Positions 36,077-43,551 of a stretch of 46,941 bases of DNA are shown here, in pieces (the stretch's first letter is position 1; every line of letters begins with the position of its first letter). Made by a program: the position numbers and the translations under genes. Below the pieces are notes generated by a model. The model searched no databases. It saw nothing but the letters and a program-made list of their open reading frames with translations, and was not told the origin of the DNA. This DNA is from Gammaproteobacteria bacterium (GTDB taxonomy: Bacteria; Pseudomonadota; Gammaproteobacteria; GRL18): contig JALUZF010000299.1 in the NCBI GenBank assembly GCA_027012135.1, positions 1 to 46,941 of the forward strand. The letters are read 5' to 3'.

Positions 36077-37798
36077 TTATGTCACTTTCACCTTAACCAG
36101 CTCTTCCCCGTCAGGAGCAGTTACATGCACCGCACAGGCAATACAGGGATCAAAGCTGTGTATGGTGCGCAGGATTTCTATGGGCTGTTTAGCATCATAC
36201 AACTGGTGATTATCCTGCAGAGCTGCTTCATAAGCGCCCGGTTTACCCTGCTGATCCCTGGGACCGGCATTCCAGGTGCTGGGTACCACCGCCTGATAAT
36301 TGACAATTTTCTGATCTTCTATGACTATCCAGTGACCTAACGCTCCCCTTGGGGCTTCCATAAAGCCTACTCCCTGTGCTTTTTTGGGCCAGGTGGATGG
36401 TTCCCAGAGTGTTTCATTAAAGGTTTTAATGTCTCCGGCTTTAATATTGGCTATTAACTGGTCATACATACCCTGCATACCGTCCACAATAATTTTGGTT
36501 TCCAGGGTTCTGGCCGCAGTACGTCCTAAAGTGGAATACAGAGCCTGTACCGGTAAATCCAGTTTTTTCAGCGTCATACCCACCAGCTCTCTGGTCTGTT
36601 TATGACCTTTGGCATACAGAGTTAACACTCTTGCCAGCGGCCCGACTTCCATAGGTATGCCTTTCCAGCGTGGTGATTTAAGCCAGGAATAGCTCTTGTC
36701 CACTTCCAGGTGTTTATAAGGAGGTTTGGGACCGGTATAGTTCAGATCGGTTTCACCGTCATAAGGATGCAGTCCGCTGTTTTTACCCTTGCTGTAGTCA
36801 TACCAGGAATGGCTGACAAACTCCTGAATCTCCGCATCATTATTCAGATCCACAGGATGCACAGTGGACAGATCCCGATTCAGGATCACACCGGATGGTA
36901 AAAAGAAGCTGGAGGGATCATCCATGGAGGTAGCAGGCAGATCACCATAACACAGGAAGTTGCCCAGACCTTCACCTCTTTGGCCCCAGTCTTTATAAAA
37001 TGAGGTAATGGCCAGGGTATCAGGCACATAAACCTGGTCCACAAAGGTCTGCATCTCATTTATAACGTTCTGTACCTGGGACAGTTTTTTAATATTAATG
37101 GATGAATCAGAATTTAAATCAATGGCTGAGGCTACACCGCCCACCAGAAAATTAGGATGCGGGTTTTTACCACCAAAAATAGTATGCAGTTTGACTACAT
37201 CACGCTGCCAGCTCAGGGCCTCCAGGTAATGGGATACTGCCATCAGATTGGCTTCCGGTGGCAGTTTATAAGCGGGGTGCCCCCAGTAACCATTGGCAAA
37301 AATACCCAGTTGCCCGCCTTCTACAAAGGTTTTTAATTTCTTTTTCATGTCTGCAAAATAGCCGGGCGATGATTTGGGCCATTGACTGATGGACTGTGCC
37401 AGCTCCGAGGTGGCTTTGGGAGCGGCGTCCAGCGCAGACACTACATCAACCCAGTCCAGAGCATGCAGATGGTAAAAATGCATCACGTGATCATGAACAT
37501 ACTGGGCCATAATCATTAAGTTACGAATTAATTGGGCATTAGGCGGAACAGGATAGTTAAGGGCATTTTCCACGGCTCTGACAGAAGCAATACCATGCAC
37601 CAGTGTGCACACCCCGCAGATCCTCTGGGTAAAGGCCCAGGCATCTCTCGGATCACGTCCCTGCAGAATCAGTTCTATTCCGCGCACCATGGTTCCGGCA
37701 GAATAAGCCTGAGCTATTTTATCCCCTTCCATCTGCGCTTCAATTCTCAGATGCCCTTCTATTCGGGTAATGGGATCGACAACAACACGTTCACTCAT
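36077..37798 (-). CDS. hynL: [NiFe] hydrogenase large subunit (HynL type)
   Basis: A 573-residue catalytic subunit. The two nickel-binding motifs are intact: RICGVCTLVH with C61 and C64, and DPCIACAVH with C552 and C555 at the end. The 15 residues after H558 (VTAPDGEELVKVKVT) are the expected tail removed by the maturation protease once nickel is inserted. It oxidises or makes H2. Gene order HynS-Isp1-Isp2-HynL is that of the membrane-linked hydrogenases of purple and colourless sulfur bacteria. It starts 13 bp after isp2. Confidence 0.96.
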   Translation of the reverse strand: MSERVVVDPITRIEGHLRIEAQMEGDKIAQAYSAGTMVRGIELILQGRDPRDAWAFTQRICGVCTLVHGIASVRAVENALNYPVPPNAQLIRNLMIMAQYVHDHVMHFYHLHALDWVDVVSALDAAPKATSELAQSISQWPKSSPGYFADMKKKLKTFVEGGQLGIFANGYWGHPAYKLPPEANLMAVSHYLEALSWQRDVVKLHTIFGGKNPHPNFLVGGVASAIDLNSDSSINIKKLSQVQNVINEMQTFVDQVYVPDTLAITSFYKDWGQRGEGLGNFLCYGDLPATSMDDPSSFFLPSGVILNRDLSTVHPVDLNNDAEIQEFVSHSWYDYSKGKNSGLHPYDGETDLNYTGPKPPYKHLEVDKSYSWLKSPRWKGIPMEVGPLARVLTLYAKGHKQTRELVGMTLKKLDLPVQALYSTLGRTAARTLETKIIVDGMQGMYDQLIANIKAGDIKTFNETLWEPSTWPKKAQGVGFMEAPRGALGHWIVIEDQKIVNYQAVVPSTWNAGPRDQQGKPGAYEAALQDNHQLYDAKQPIEILRTIHSFDPCIACAVHVTAPDGEELVKVKVT

Positions 37799-37811
37799 TT
37801 TATTCTCCCTG

Positions 37812-39077
37812 TTATTCTTCTGTCAGATGATCGGATATCAGTTCACTCAGGCCGATGACCGGAATATCCATATTGTTTTCTTCCAGACCTTCTTCCAGAA
37901 CCAGCCGGCAGTTAGCACAGGCGGTGACCATGACTTCTACATTGACTTCATCCAGCTGGGCTTTTTTCCGCTTAAAGGCAGTCAGACGAATTTCATCCGC
38001 CCTTTCATTGGCGCTGACACCGCCACCGCCGCCACAGCACCAGTTCATTTTGCCGTGATCGGCCATTTCCACAAAATCACTGGCCACCAGTCCCAGCAGA
38101 TGCCTGGGCTGTGCTTCGACGCCGCCCTTGCGTACTATCTGGCAGGGATCATGGAAGGTCAGCCGTTTGCTGTACTGGCCCGATGTTTTCAGCCTGCCGC
38201 TCTGGCGCAGCTGATCCAGCAATTCCAGAATATGCACCACTTTAAACGGGTAGGGTCGTCCAATCAGGTTAGGGCCGTCCCAGCGGATGGCCGTATAGGC
38301 ATGGCCGCATTCCGGGCTGATCACATATTTAATCTGTAGTTTTTCAGCACCGTCTACCACCCGCTGCACCAGCTCACGGGCAATATCACTGCTGCCGATC
38401 TGAATCCCGGAATTAGTGGCTTCAAACGCTTCGGAGCTCAAAGTCCAGCTGATCCCGGCCTGTTTAAAGATTTTTGCCAGTGACTCAATGTATTCCGGAA
38501 AATTAATGATCTCCATAGACGACAGCAAGGCCATATAATCAGCCCCCTGCACATCGATTGGAATAGTTAATCCGGTATCAGCTTCAATATGGCGGATCTG
38601 TGCTTCCAGTGCTTTCAGACGTACCCCCATGGGGCTGCCGATTTTAACTGCCCGGGTACTGGCACCCACCAGCCCTTCCGGGGCATGATCAGAAGCCACC
38701 ATGCCTTCACGCACTTTACGGATCATGGTGGAAATATCATTACCGACCGGACAGACCATGGAGCAGCGCCCGCACAGGGTACAGCCGTCATAAATCAGCG
38801 GTTCCCATTCTGCCAGCAGTTCATCGGTCACGGGTTTGTGCAGTCCAAGCACTTTTTTCAGCTTGCCCCAGAGTGTAAATTCACTTTCCCAGACCCGCTT
38901 TAAAGGTTCTACCTTGTTTATCGGAGTATAACGGGGATCGCTGGTTTCGGTATAAAACAGGCAGGCTTCCGCACACAGTCCGCAGTGTACACAGCTGCTG
39001 AAAAACGCAGCAGTAGGTGCATCAATCTGTTCTTTTAAGGCATTGATCCCTTTTGCTATGTTTAATTGTGTAGTCAT
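37812..39077 (-). CDS. isp2: Isp2, HdrD/DsrK-like iron-sulfur subunit of the hydrogenase
   Basis: A 421-residue cytoplasmic protein. Two ferredoxin-type clusters are visible: C29/C32/C35/C39 (CVHCGLCAEAC) and C99/C102/C105/C109 (CTLCGRCSMVC). The C-terminal half has one complete CCG motif: HDPC, then C347-C348 in WCCGGGGG and CANC at 387-390. The matching first CCG site is degenerate (SPECGHAY). CCG motifs bind the unusual [4Fe-4S] cluster that handles disulfides in HdrB/HdrD and DsrK. Isp2 pairs with Isp1 to link the hydrogenase to a thiol or quinone pool. The start overlaps the isp1 stop (ATGA). Confidence 0.93.
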   Translation of the reverse strand: MTTQLNIAKGINALKEQIDAPTAAFFSSCVHCGLCAEACLFYTETSDPRYTPINKVEPLKRVWESEFTLWGKLKKVLGLHKPVTDELLAEWEPLIYDGCTLCGRCSMVCPVGNDISTMIRKVREGMVASDHAPEGLVGASTRAVKIGSPMGVRLKALEAQIRHIEADTGLTIPIDVQGADYMALLSSMEIINFPEYIESLAKIFKQAGISWTLSSEAFEATNSGIQIGSSDIARELVQRVVDGAEKLQIKYVISPECGHAYTAIRWDGPNLIGRPYPFKVVHILELLDQLRQSGRLKTSGQYSKRLTFHDPCQIVRKGGVEAQPRHLLGLVASDFVEMADHGKMNWCCGGGGGVSANERADEIRLTAFKRKKAQLDEVNVEVMVTACANCRLVLEEGLEENNMDIPVIGLSELISDHLTEE

Positions 39078-39742
39078 GATTCAATCCCCTTGCGTCCCAT
39101 CATTGCACCGGTGTACCAGCGAGCCAGAAACAGGGTAAAGGCATGCATCAGTTTGGTAAACGGAAACACCACCAGTAATAATTCCACACTTAAGAGATGC
39201 AGACCCAGTGCCGCAGGATAGGGATTTATCATTCTGTGATAAGCGATATAACCCGTCAGCAAGGGCAAAAAGGTCAGCAGCCAGACCAGGTAGTCTTCAT
39301 AAGTGCTGAGAAATTTCATAACCGGATGCATCAGCCGATGAATCAGCAGCGCCAGCATGGCAAACATGGTCACAGCCGCTGCGCTGTCCACCAGCGGGTT
39401 GGGCAGACCGGGCCACTTAATGCCCAGCGTGGCATGCAGCAATTCAATATGGGGTACAAATAACAGCAGGCAGACAAAAAAACCGATATGCCAGATATAA
39501 CCCACGACCACCACAAAAGGTGAACGTCTGAAGGTTCCCTTATCCACCAGGGAACGGCTGAGAATATTTTTAAATCCAGGTCCCCATTCTGTCCCTCTGG
39601 GTTCGGCTAAATCCTGTTTTCTGCCCAGCAGGACAATTTCCAGGATCCGGATCAGCACACCAATAATAAATATACTGACAGCAATATTAAAACCACTGCC
39701 CCGTGTCCATATCAGGAACTCATTGGCATTGCTGATATCCAT
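39074..39742 (-). CDS. isp1: Isp1, DsrM/HdrE-like membrane cytochrome b subunit
   Basis: A 222-residue integral membrane protein with five hydrophobic helices, about residues 18-39, 76-98, 124-148, 152-172 and 180-205. Histidines in WHIGFF, LIHRLMHP and LMHAF are candidates for haem b ligands, as in NarI/DsrM proteins. It anchors the hydrogenase module and passes electrons between periplasm or quinone and Isp2. It starts 2 bp after hynS and overlaps isp2 by 4 bp. Confidence 0.92.
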   Translation of the reverse strand: MDISNANEFLIWTRGSGFNIAVSIFIIGVLIRILEIVLLGRKQDLAEPRGTEWGPGFKNILSRSLVDKGTFRRSPFVVVVGYIWHIGFFVCLLLFVPHIELLHATLGIKWPGLPNPLVDSAAAVTMFAMLALLIHRLMHPVMKFLSTYEDYLVWLLTFLPLLTGYIAYHRMINPYPAALGLHLLSVELLLVVFPFTKLMHAFTLFLARWYTGAMMGRKGIES

Positions 39743-39744
39743 AC

Positions 39745-40851
39745 TTAGCCCTCCTGGTTATTATTTTTATTGACTGAAAAATCATCCACTGACACCGGGC
39801 TGTGCTGAGATACCGCAGAAGCTTTAGTTGAGCGGTTCATTACCCCGGCCACAGCCCCCACAGCGACACCAGCCGCCACCGCATATCCGGCAGCTTTTGC
39901 ATAATCACCATCGGGAATAGACAGAGCCCTGTAGAAGCTGCCGGCATCCCAGAAGTCAGGTTCTGAACAGCCCAGACAGCCATGCCCTGATTCCACCGGC
40001 CAGGAAGTCTGCTGATTCCATTTCAGCGTAGCGCAGGCGTTATAGGTCATGGGACCTTTACAGCCCAGCCGGTACAGACACCAGCCTTTTCTGGCCCCTT
40101 CATCATCAAAGCTCATGGCAAACTTGCCCTTGTCATAAAAAGACCGGCGATAGCAGCGATCATGAATACTTTGGCCATAAAAGACTTTTGGGCGGCCCAG
40201 TTCATCCAGCTCAGGAATACTGCCAAAGGTCAGATAGTGCGCCAGCACACCGGAAATAACCGTAGGTACGGGAGGACAGCCGGGGATATTTATCAGCGGT
40301 TTATCCTTAACCAGTTCTCCCACTGAAACAGCGCCGGTCGGATTAGGGCTGGCATGAGGCAGACCGCCATAGGCCGCGCAGGTTCCCACGGCAATCACAG
40401 CGTGAGCATTGGCTACAGTTTCACGCAGCATATCCACATTACTGATCCCGGCAATCGTGGAAAAGCCCGGGTTGTCCAGGGGAATGGAACCATCCACAAT
40501 CACCAGATACTTACCTTTGTTGTCATGCATGGCCTGTTCGCGAGCCTGTTCGGCTGCGGTGCCTGAGGCGGCCTGCAGGGTGTGATGATAGTCCAGTGAG
40601 ATGTGGTTGAATATCAGCCCTTCAATAGTCGGACTGTGGGAACGGGTCAGGGATTCGGTACAGCCGGTACATTCCTGAAAGGACAGCCAGATCACCGAAG
40701 GACGCCGGGCCGTTTCCAGAGCCGCAGCCACTGCGGGCATCATGGACGGAGGTAAGGCCATTAAGGAAGTCAATGCACTGCAGTATTTCAGAAACCCCCG
40801 CCGGGTAATTCCCTGCTGCTGTAACATGTCCAGTAATGACTGCTTGCTCAT
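39745..40851 (-). CDS. hynS: [NiFe] hydrogenase small subunit (HynS type)
   Basis: A 368-residue iron-sulfur subunit. A twin-arginine signal TRRGFLKYC at residues 16-24 sends the folded enzyme across the membrane. The proximal cluster motif CTGC is at 61-64 (SFQECTGCTES), and later cysteine motifs GTCAAYGG, PGCPP, DRCYRR and GCLGCSEPDFWD cover the remaining clusters. A hydrophobic stretch near the C-terminus (YAVAAGVAVGAVAGV) may anchor it. It follows the hupH-like gene by 24 bp. Confidence 0.96.
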   Translation of the reverse strand: MSKQSLLDMLQQQGITRRGFLKYCSALTSLMALPPSMMPAVAAALETARRPSVIWLSFQECTGCTESLTRSHSPTIEGLIFNHISLDYHHTLQAASGTAAEQAREQAMHDNKGKYLVIVDGSIPLDNPGFSTIAGISNVDMLRETVANAHAVIAVGTCAAYGGLPHASPNPTGAVSVGELVKDKPLINIPGCPPVPTVISGVLAHYLTFGSIPELDELGRPKVFYGQSIHDRCYRRSFYDKGKFAMSFDDEGARKGWCLYRLGCKGPMTYNACATLKWNQQTSWPVESGHGCLGCSEPDFWDAGSFYRALSIPDGDYAKAAGYAVAAGVAVGAVAGVMNRSTKASAVSQHSPVSVDDFSVNKNNNQEG

Positions 40852-40875
40852 TATCCTTCCCCCTGTCTGTATCTG

Positions 40876-41286
40876 TTAGCTGTCCTGACTCCGCTGTGTT
40901 TTTAATCTTTCCAGTCCCCGGCTGATATCTTCCTGCTGGGCAAAGACCATATCCGGCAAATAACTGATTTCAATTATTTTACCGATAAGCTCCTCTGCCT
41001 CATTGTAATGACTGATCAGCCAGACACCGCTATAGCGGGTCTCCTGAAAAATACTTTTACCCAGGGCATTGAGCTCTATTGTGACTTCACCCCTGCCCAG
41101 CATCTGTTCCAGCTTATGTTCTTCTCCTGCAGACCATGGCATAGCGCGTAAATCAATACGGTGTACCTGTTTTGAATTCAGCAGTTCTTCCAGTGCCTGC
41201 TCTATTTCACTGAGAATACCGGGCAGGTTACCGGTTTCCAGTGACGGATTATCCACGGCTATTTTTATATCGGATAAGTGCTGCAT
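40876..41286 (-). CDS. HupH/HyaF-like hydrogenase maturation protein
   Basis: A 136-residue protein matching the C-terminal domain of HupH/HyaF: GEVTIELNALGKSIFQETRYSGVW is read here as the core pattern (positions about 60-85), followed by EEISYLPDMV-like ending. These proteins assist small-subunit maturation. It is shorter than full HupH (about 270-300), so only one domain is present. Its start lies 22 bp inside the 3' end of the maturation protease gene. Confidence 0.8.
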   Translation of the reverse strand: MQHLSDIKIAVDNPSLETGNLPGILSEIEQALEELLNSKQVHRIDLRAMPWSAGEEHKLEQMLGRGEVTIELNALGKSIFQETRYSGVWLISHYNEAEELIGKIIEISYLPDMVFAQQEDISRGLERLKTQRSQDS

Positions 41287-41792
41287 ATATTTTTAACTTT
41301 TAATGGCTGAACCTGGCTGTCAATAACACCCCATTGTTCCAGTACCTGTTTAACTTTATTTCCTGCTGCAGACAGGGACTGATTAACGTCTGAAGTCAGC
41401 TGACTGCCCCAGTCAATGATTTTTGGCTCAATACCAATCAATGCACGATGTTCGGGTAACTGTTCCGTTAGACGGCTCATATCAAAGAGATCCTGCAGGG
41501 AAACTTCGTGTACACTTTTACCCGGCTGGGCAAGAAACTGATCCATAGCCTGATCCTGCAGACAGTACACACTGCCGGCGGGCTGTTTTAAGTGGACCGC
41601 GTCCAGAACGATGAGTTGTTGGGTGGAACAGATAAGAGTGAGCAGATCAAAGCTCAAAGTTCCCCCGTCGATTAATTGAATATCAAACTGCTGCTCCCAT
41701 TGAGGATAAGCTTTTTGAATATAATCGAGAAGATGGATGCCAATACCTTCGTCCTTTAGTAAGGTATTGCCGATGCCTAGAATAACAGTCAT
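41265..41792 (-). CDS. hynD: Hydrogenase maturation endopeptidase (HyaD/HynD family)
   Basis: A 175-residue protease of the HycI/HyaD family. The N-terminus MTVILGIGNTLLKDEGIGIH holds the conserved GIGN..L.DEG nickel-sensing motif with E15, and LIDGGTL gives the second conserved acidic site. It cleaves the C-terminal tail of HynL after nickel insertion. It is the first gene of the operon; GAGGGGG lies just before its ATG on the minus strand. Confidence 0.94.
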   Translation of the reverse strand: MTVILGIGNTLLKDEGIGIHLLDYIQKAYPQWEQQFDIQLIDGGTLSFDLLTLICSTQQLIVLDAVHLKQPAGSVYCLQDQAMDQFLAQPGKSVHEVSLQDLFDMSRLTEQLPEHRALIGIEPKIIDWGSQLTSDVNQSLSAAGNKVKQVLEQWGVIDSQVQPLKVKNICSTYPI

Positions 41793-41804
41793 TCAGCCCC
41801 CTCA

Positions 41805-41826
41805 AAATGTATAAGTGTATACATTT
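41805..41826. promoter_or_regulatory. Dyad upstream of the hydrogenase operon
   Basis: AAATGTAT and ATACATTT form a perfect 8-bp inverted repeat with a 6-base spacer. It lies 13-34 bp before the first gene of the operon, so it may be an operator or a 5' leader hairpin. No regulator can be named. Confidence 0.45.
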
Positions 41827-41891
41827 CCTAATAACAACATTACTTTTTTTGTGGAAATTATCAAGTATTTTTGGACTTTTTTTAATCATAA

Positions 41892-41905
41892 ATGATCTAT
41901 CTCAA
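41892..41905 (-). promoter_or_regulatory. FNR-like box in the hydrogenase/hypC divergent region
   Basis: On the minus strand TTGAGATAGATCAT fits TTGA-N6-TCAA with one core mismatch. It is 100 bp upstream of the hydrogenase operon. FNR-family control of HynSL-type hydrogenases is known in purple sulfur bacteria, so an anaerobic activator site is reasonable but unproven. Confidence 0.35.
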
Positions 41906-41943
41906 CATCATTTCAGGTGCAGCGGATATTTACAATGTTATAG

Positions 41944-41969
41944 CATATTTCAAATATGTTAAGCTTAAC
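41944..41969. promoter_or_regulatory. Two abutting palindromes upstream of hypC
   Basis: CATATTTCAAATATG (41944-41958) is a perfect 15-bp palindrome and GTTAAGCTTAAC (41958-41969) a perfect 12-bp one; they share one base. They lie 29-54 bp before hypC, at promoter or operator position. Confidence 0.45.
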
Positions 41970-41997
41970 CTGGTCAATCACTTAATAAGGGCTCCGT

Positions 41998-42267
41998 ATG
42001 TGTCTTGCTATACCCATGAAAGTCATTGAAATCGACAGGTTGACAGCACGTTGTGAAGCTAAAGGTGTTGAGCGTGACGTGAGTCTGTATATGCTGCAGG
42101 ACGAAACAGTTGCTATTGGGGATTATCTGGTCGTTAACCTGGGGTATGCGATACAGAAAGTTTCCCAGACTGAAGCCATGGCCGCCTGGGAAATATATGA
42201 TGAGATGATACAGCTTTCGGATCAGGTTCAGGAGAAAACCTTACCTGATAATAAGCCCAGGGAATAA
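41998..42267 (+). CDS. hypC: Hydrogenase assembly chaperone HypC/HupF
   Basis: An 89-residue protein starting MCLAIPMKV, the HypC signature with the essential cysteine at position 2. HypC brings the Fe(CN)2CO unit to the large subunit. It is divergent from the hydrogenase operon, and the rest of the hyp genes are not in the window. GGGCTCC precedes the ATG. The protein has a short acidic C-terminal extension. Confidence 0.94.
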   Translation: MCLAIPMKVIEIDRLTARCEAKGVERDVSLYMLQDETVAIGDYLVVNLGYAIQKVSQTEAMAAWEIYDEMIQLSDQVQEKTLPDNKPRE

Positions 42268-42313
42268 CGCTATCCGGCCTGAACCGAAGCCAACGCTGCT
42301 TATCAGTGGTTTT

Positions 42314-42982
42314 TTACTTTGGCATAATTCTGGAAATTTTGGAACCCTGTATGCCCAGTCCAGCCATCAGTCCTTCCTGTGCAAAGGCAAAAACATAAAC
42401 CGATTCAGTCACAGTGGTATTAGTAAATGAACGCGCCATACCTTCATCCACCAGTACAATAGAAGGCCCTGCACCGATTTCCCAGCCGCTGTTATTCTCC
42501 AGTAAATAATTCAGACTCTTATCATCCATAAAAAACATGGCGTAACCGTATTTCTGAGCACCAATCTGCAGACCATAGGAACCGGCTGTCAGGCTATAAT
42601 AACCATTGACACGACCTCTCTGATACAGTGCACCTTCTCCATATTGACCACCCACACCGAAACCGGCCTTAATGACTTTAGGAAAAACCAGAATGGCTTT
42701 GGCCTTTTTGGACAGTCCCAGGGCAAACGGGCTGGATTTATAGAGTTTCTGTAAAGCGGCCTGTGAACGCTGGTTGATTTCTGCTGCTGTAGAATCAATA
42801 CCGGCACTCTGTTTTACATCATCAGCCAGCTCACTCGCACCTTCGCCAATATCTTTAGCCACATCAACTACGCTGTCAGTTACTTTTTCCAGCCCTTCAC
42901 CAAGGGCAAAAACACTGGCACTGACCAATAATGTTAAAGCTGAAGCCAGAACAGCTAATATAGAAATCTTCCCGGTATGCAT
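42314..42982 (-). CDS. SYLF/YSC84-domain exported protein
   Basis: A 222-residue protein with a signal peptide (about residues 1-26, ending ASVFA). The C-terminal two thirds match the SYLF (YSC84) lipid-binding fold: ILVFPKVIKAGFGVGGQYGE, YYSLTAGSYGLQIGAQ and VYVFAFAQEGLMAGLGIQG. Between the signal and the domain is a charged helical linker (DVAKDIGEGASELADDVK). Function in bacteria is unclear, probably membrane or phospholipid association in the periplasm. It is convergent with hypC (46-bp gap). Confidence 0.9.
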   Translation of the reverse strand: MHTGKISILAVLASALTLLVSASVFALGEGLEKVTDSVVDVAKDIGEGASELADDVKQSAGIDSTAAEINQRSQAALQKLYKSSPFALGLSKKAKAILVFPKVIKAGFGVGGQYGEGALYQRGRVNGYYSLTAGSYGLQIGAQKYGYAMFFMDDKSLNYLLENNSGWEIGAGPSIVLVDEGMARSFTNTTVTESVYVFAFAQEGLMAGLGIQGSKISRIMPK

Positions 42983-43177
42983 AATAAATAATTCCTATTA
43001 ATCTAAAAACTGTAATTTTAACAGATAAATCTTAAGCAATCCTGAATATTATGTTACTTCAGCAGAACCCGGTATTTTTATTAGCTGGTCTGACCGACTA
43101 GTTAGTGTCCGTCCATAAAAGCTTAATAAACGGATGCACACCAGTTATAAATCAATAATATAAAATGTTTTTTTAAA

Positions 43178-43239
43178 GTGATATTTCAGGTACCACACGA
43201 TATATAACGCGATATTTCGTGGCGGGTTTGATATATCAC
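43178..43239. promoter_or_regulatory. Nested dyad, candidate activator site for a sigma-54 promoter
   Basis: Outer arms GTGATATTTC (43178-43187) and GATATATCAC (43230-43239) match in inverse orientation at 9 of 10 bases, and inner arms CACGATATAT (43196-43205) and ATATTTCGTG (43212-43221) do likewise. The block lies about 80-140 bp upstream of the sigma-54 promoter at 43317, where enhancer-binding proteins usually bind. Confidence 0.5.
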
Positions 43240-43316
43240 AACAAGGTATAAATCATGGATAGGGTTTGCATTTAATAAGCCCCTGATAGTTATATGTTTT
43301 CAAGAAACGACAAAGT

Positions 43317-43332
43317 TGGCACAGTAAATGCT
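43317..43332 (+). promoter_or_regulatory. Sigma-54 (-24/-12) promoter
   Basis: TGGCACAGTAAATGCT differs from TGGCACR-N4-TTGCW at one base (A for T). The GG (43318-43319) and GC (43330-43331) elements have the strict spacing. It points away from the SYLF gene into a stretch with no convincing ORF; transcription would begin near 43343. Confidence 0.6.
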
Positions 43333-43342
43333 TTTATTTAGG

Positions 43343-43546
43343 TATGTAAAGTTGAGCAATATTTCTTACTCTCCAATATTGTTTGATATTTTACGGTTAG
43401 AGAATTTAAAGTGATACGTTCTCCTTACTCGTATTATTTAAAGGCTCACAAGCATTAACCATTTGCTGTTTGTACATTTTAATGTGTTGGTACAAATAAG
43501 TGAAAAAACATTTTGGCCCCTTTGGAAACATCGGGGCCTTTCTTTT
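43343..43546 (+). ncRNA. Candidate sigma-54-dependent small RNA
   Basis: About 204 nt run from the predicted sigma-54 start to an intrinsic terminator. Visible structure includes a hairpin CAATATT (43357-43363) with AATATTG (43375-43381), whose loop carries a UCUCC-type motif, and a TTTGTAC/GTACAAA stem near 43469-43498. No ORF of meaningful size with a ribosome binding site is present. The region does not look like CrcZ, GlmZ or Qrr. Existence is inferred from promoter plus terminator only. Confidence 0.5.
43515..43546 (+). terminator. Intrinsic terminator of the candidate small RNA
   Basis: GGCCCC (43515-43520) pairs with GGGGCC (43533-43538), followed by TTTCTTTT. The T-tract is on the plus strand, so it ends rightward transcription. 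It ends 6 bp before the stop of the convergent gamma-glutamyltransferase gene. Confidence 0.8.
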
Positions 43547-43551
43547 GTCTG

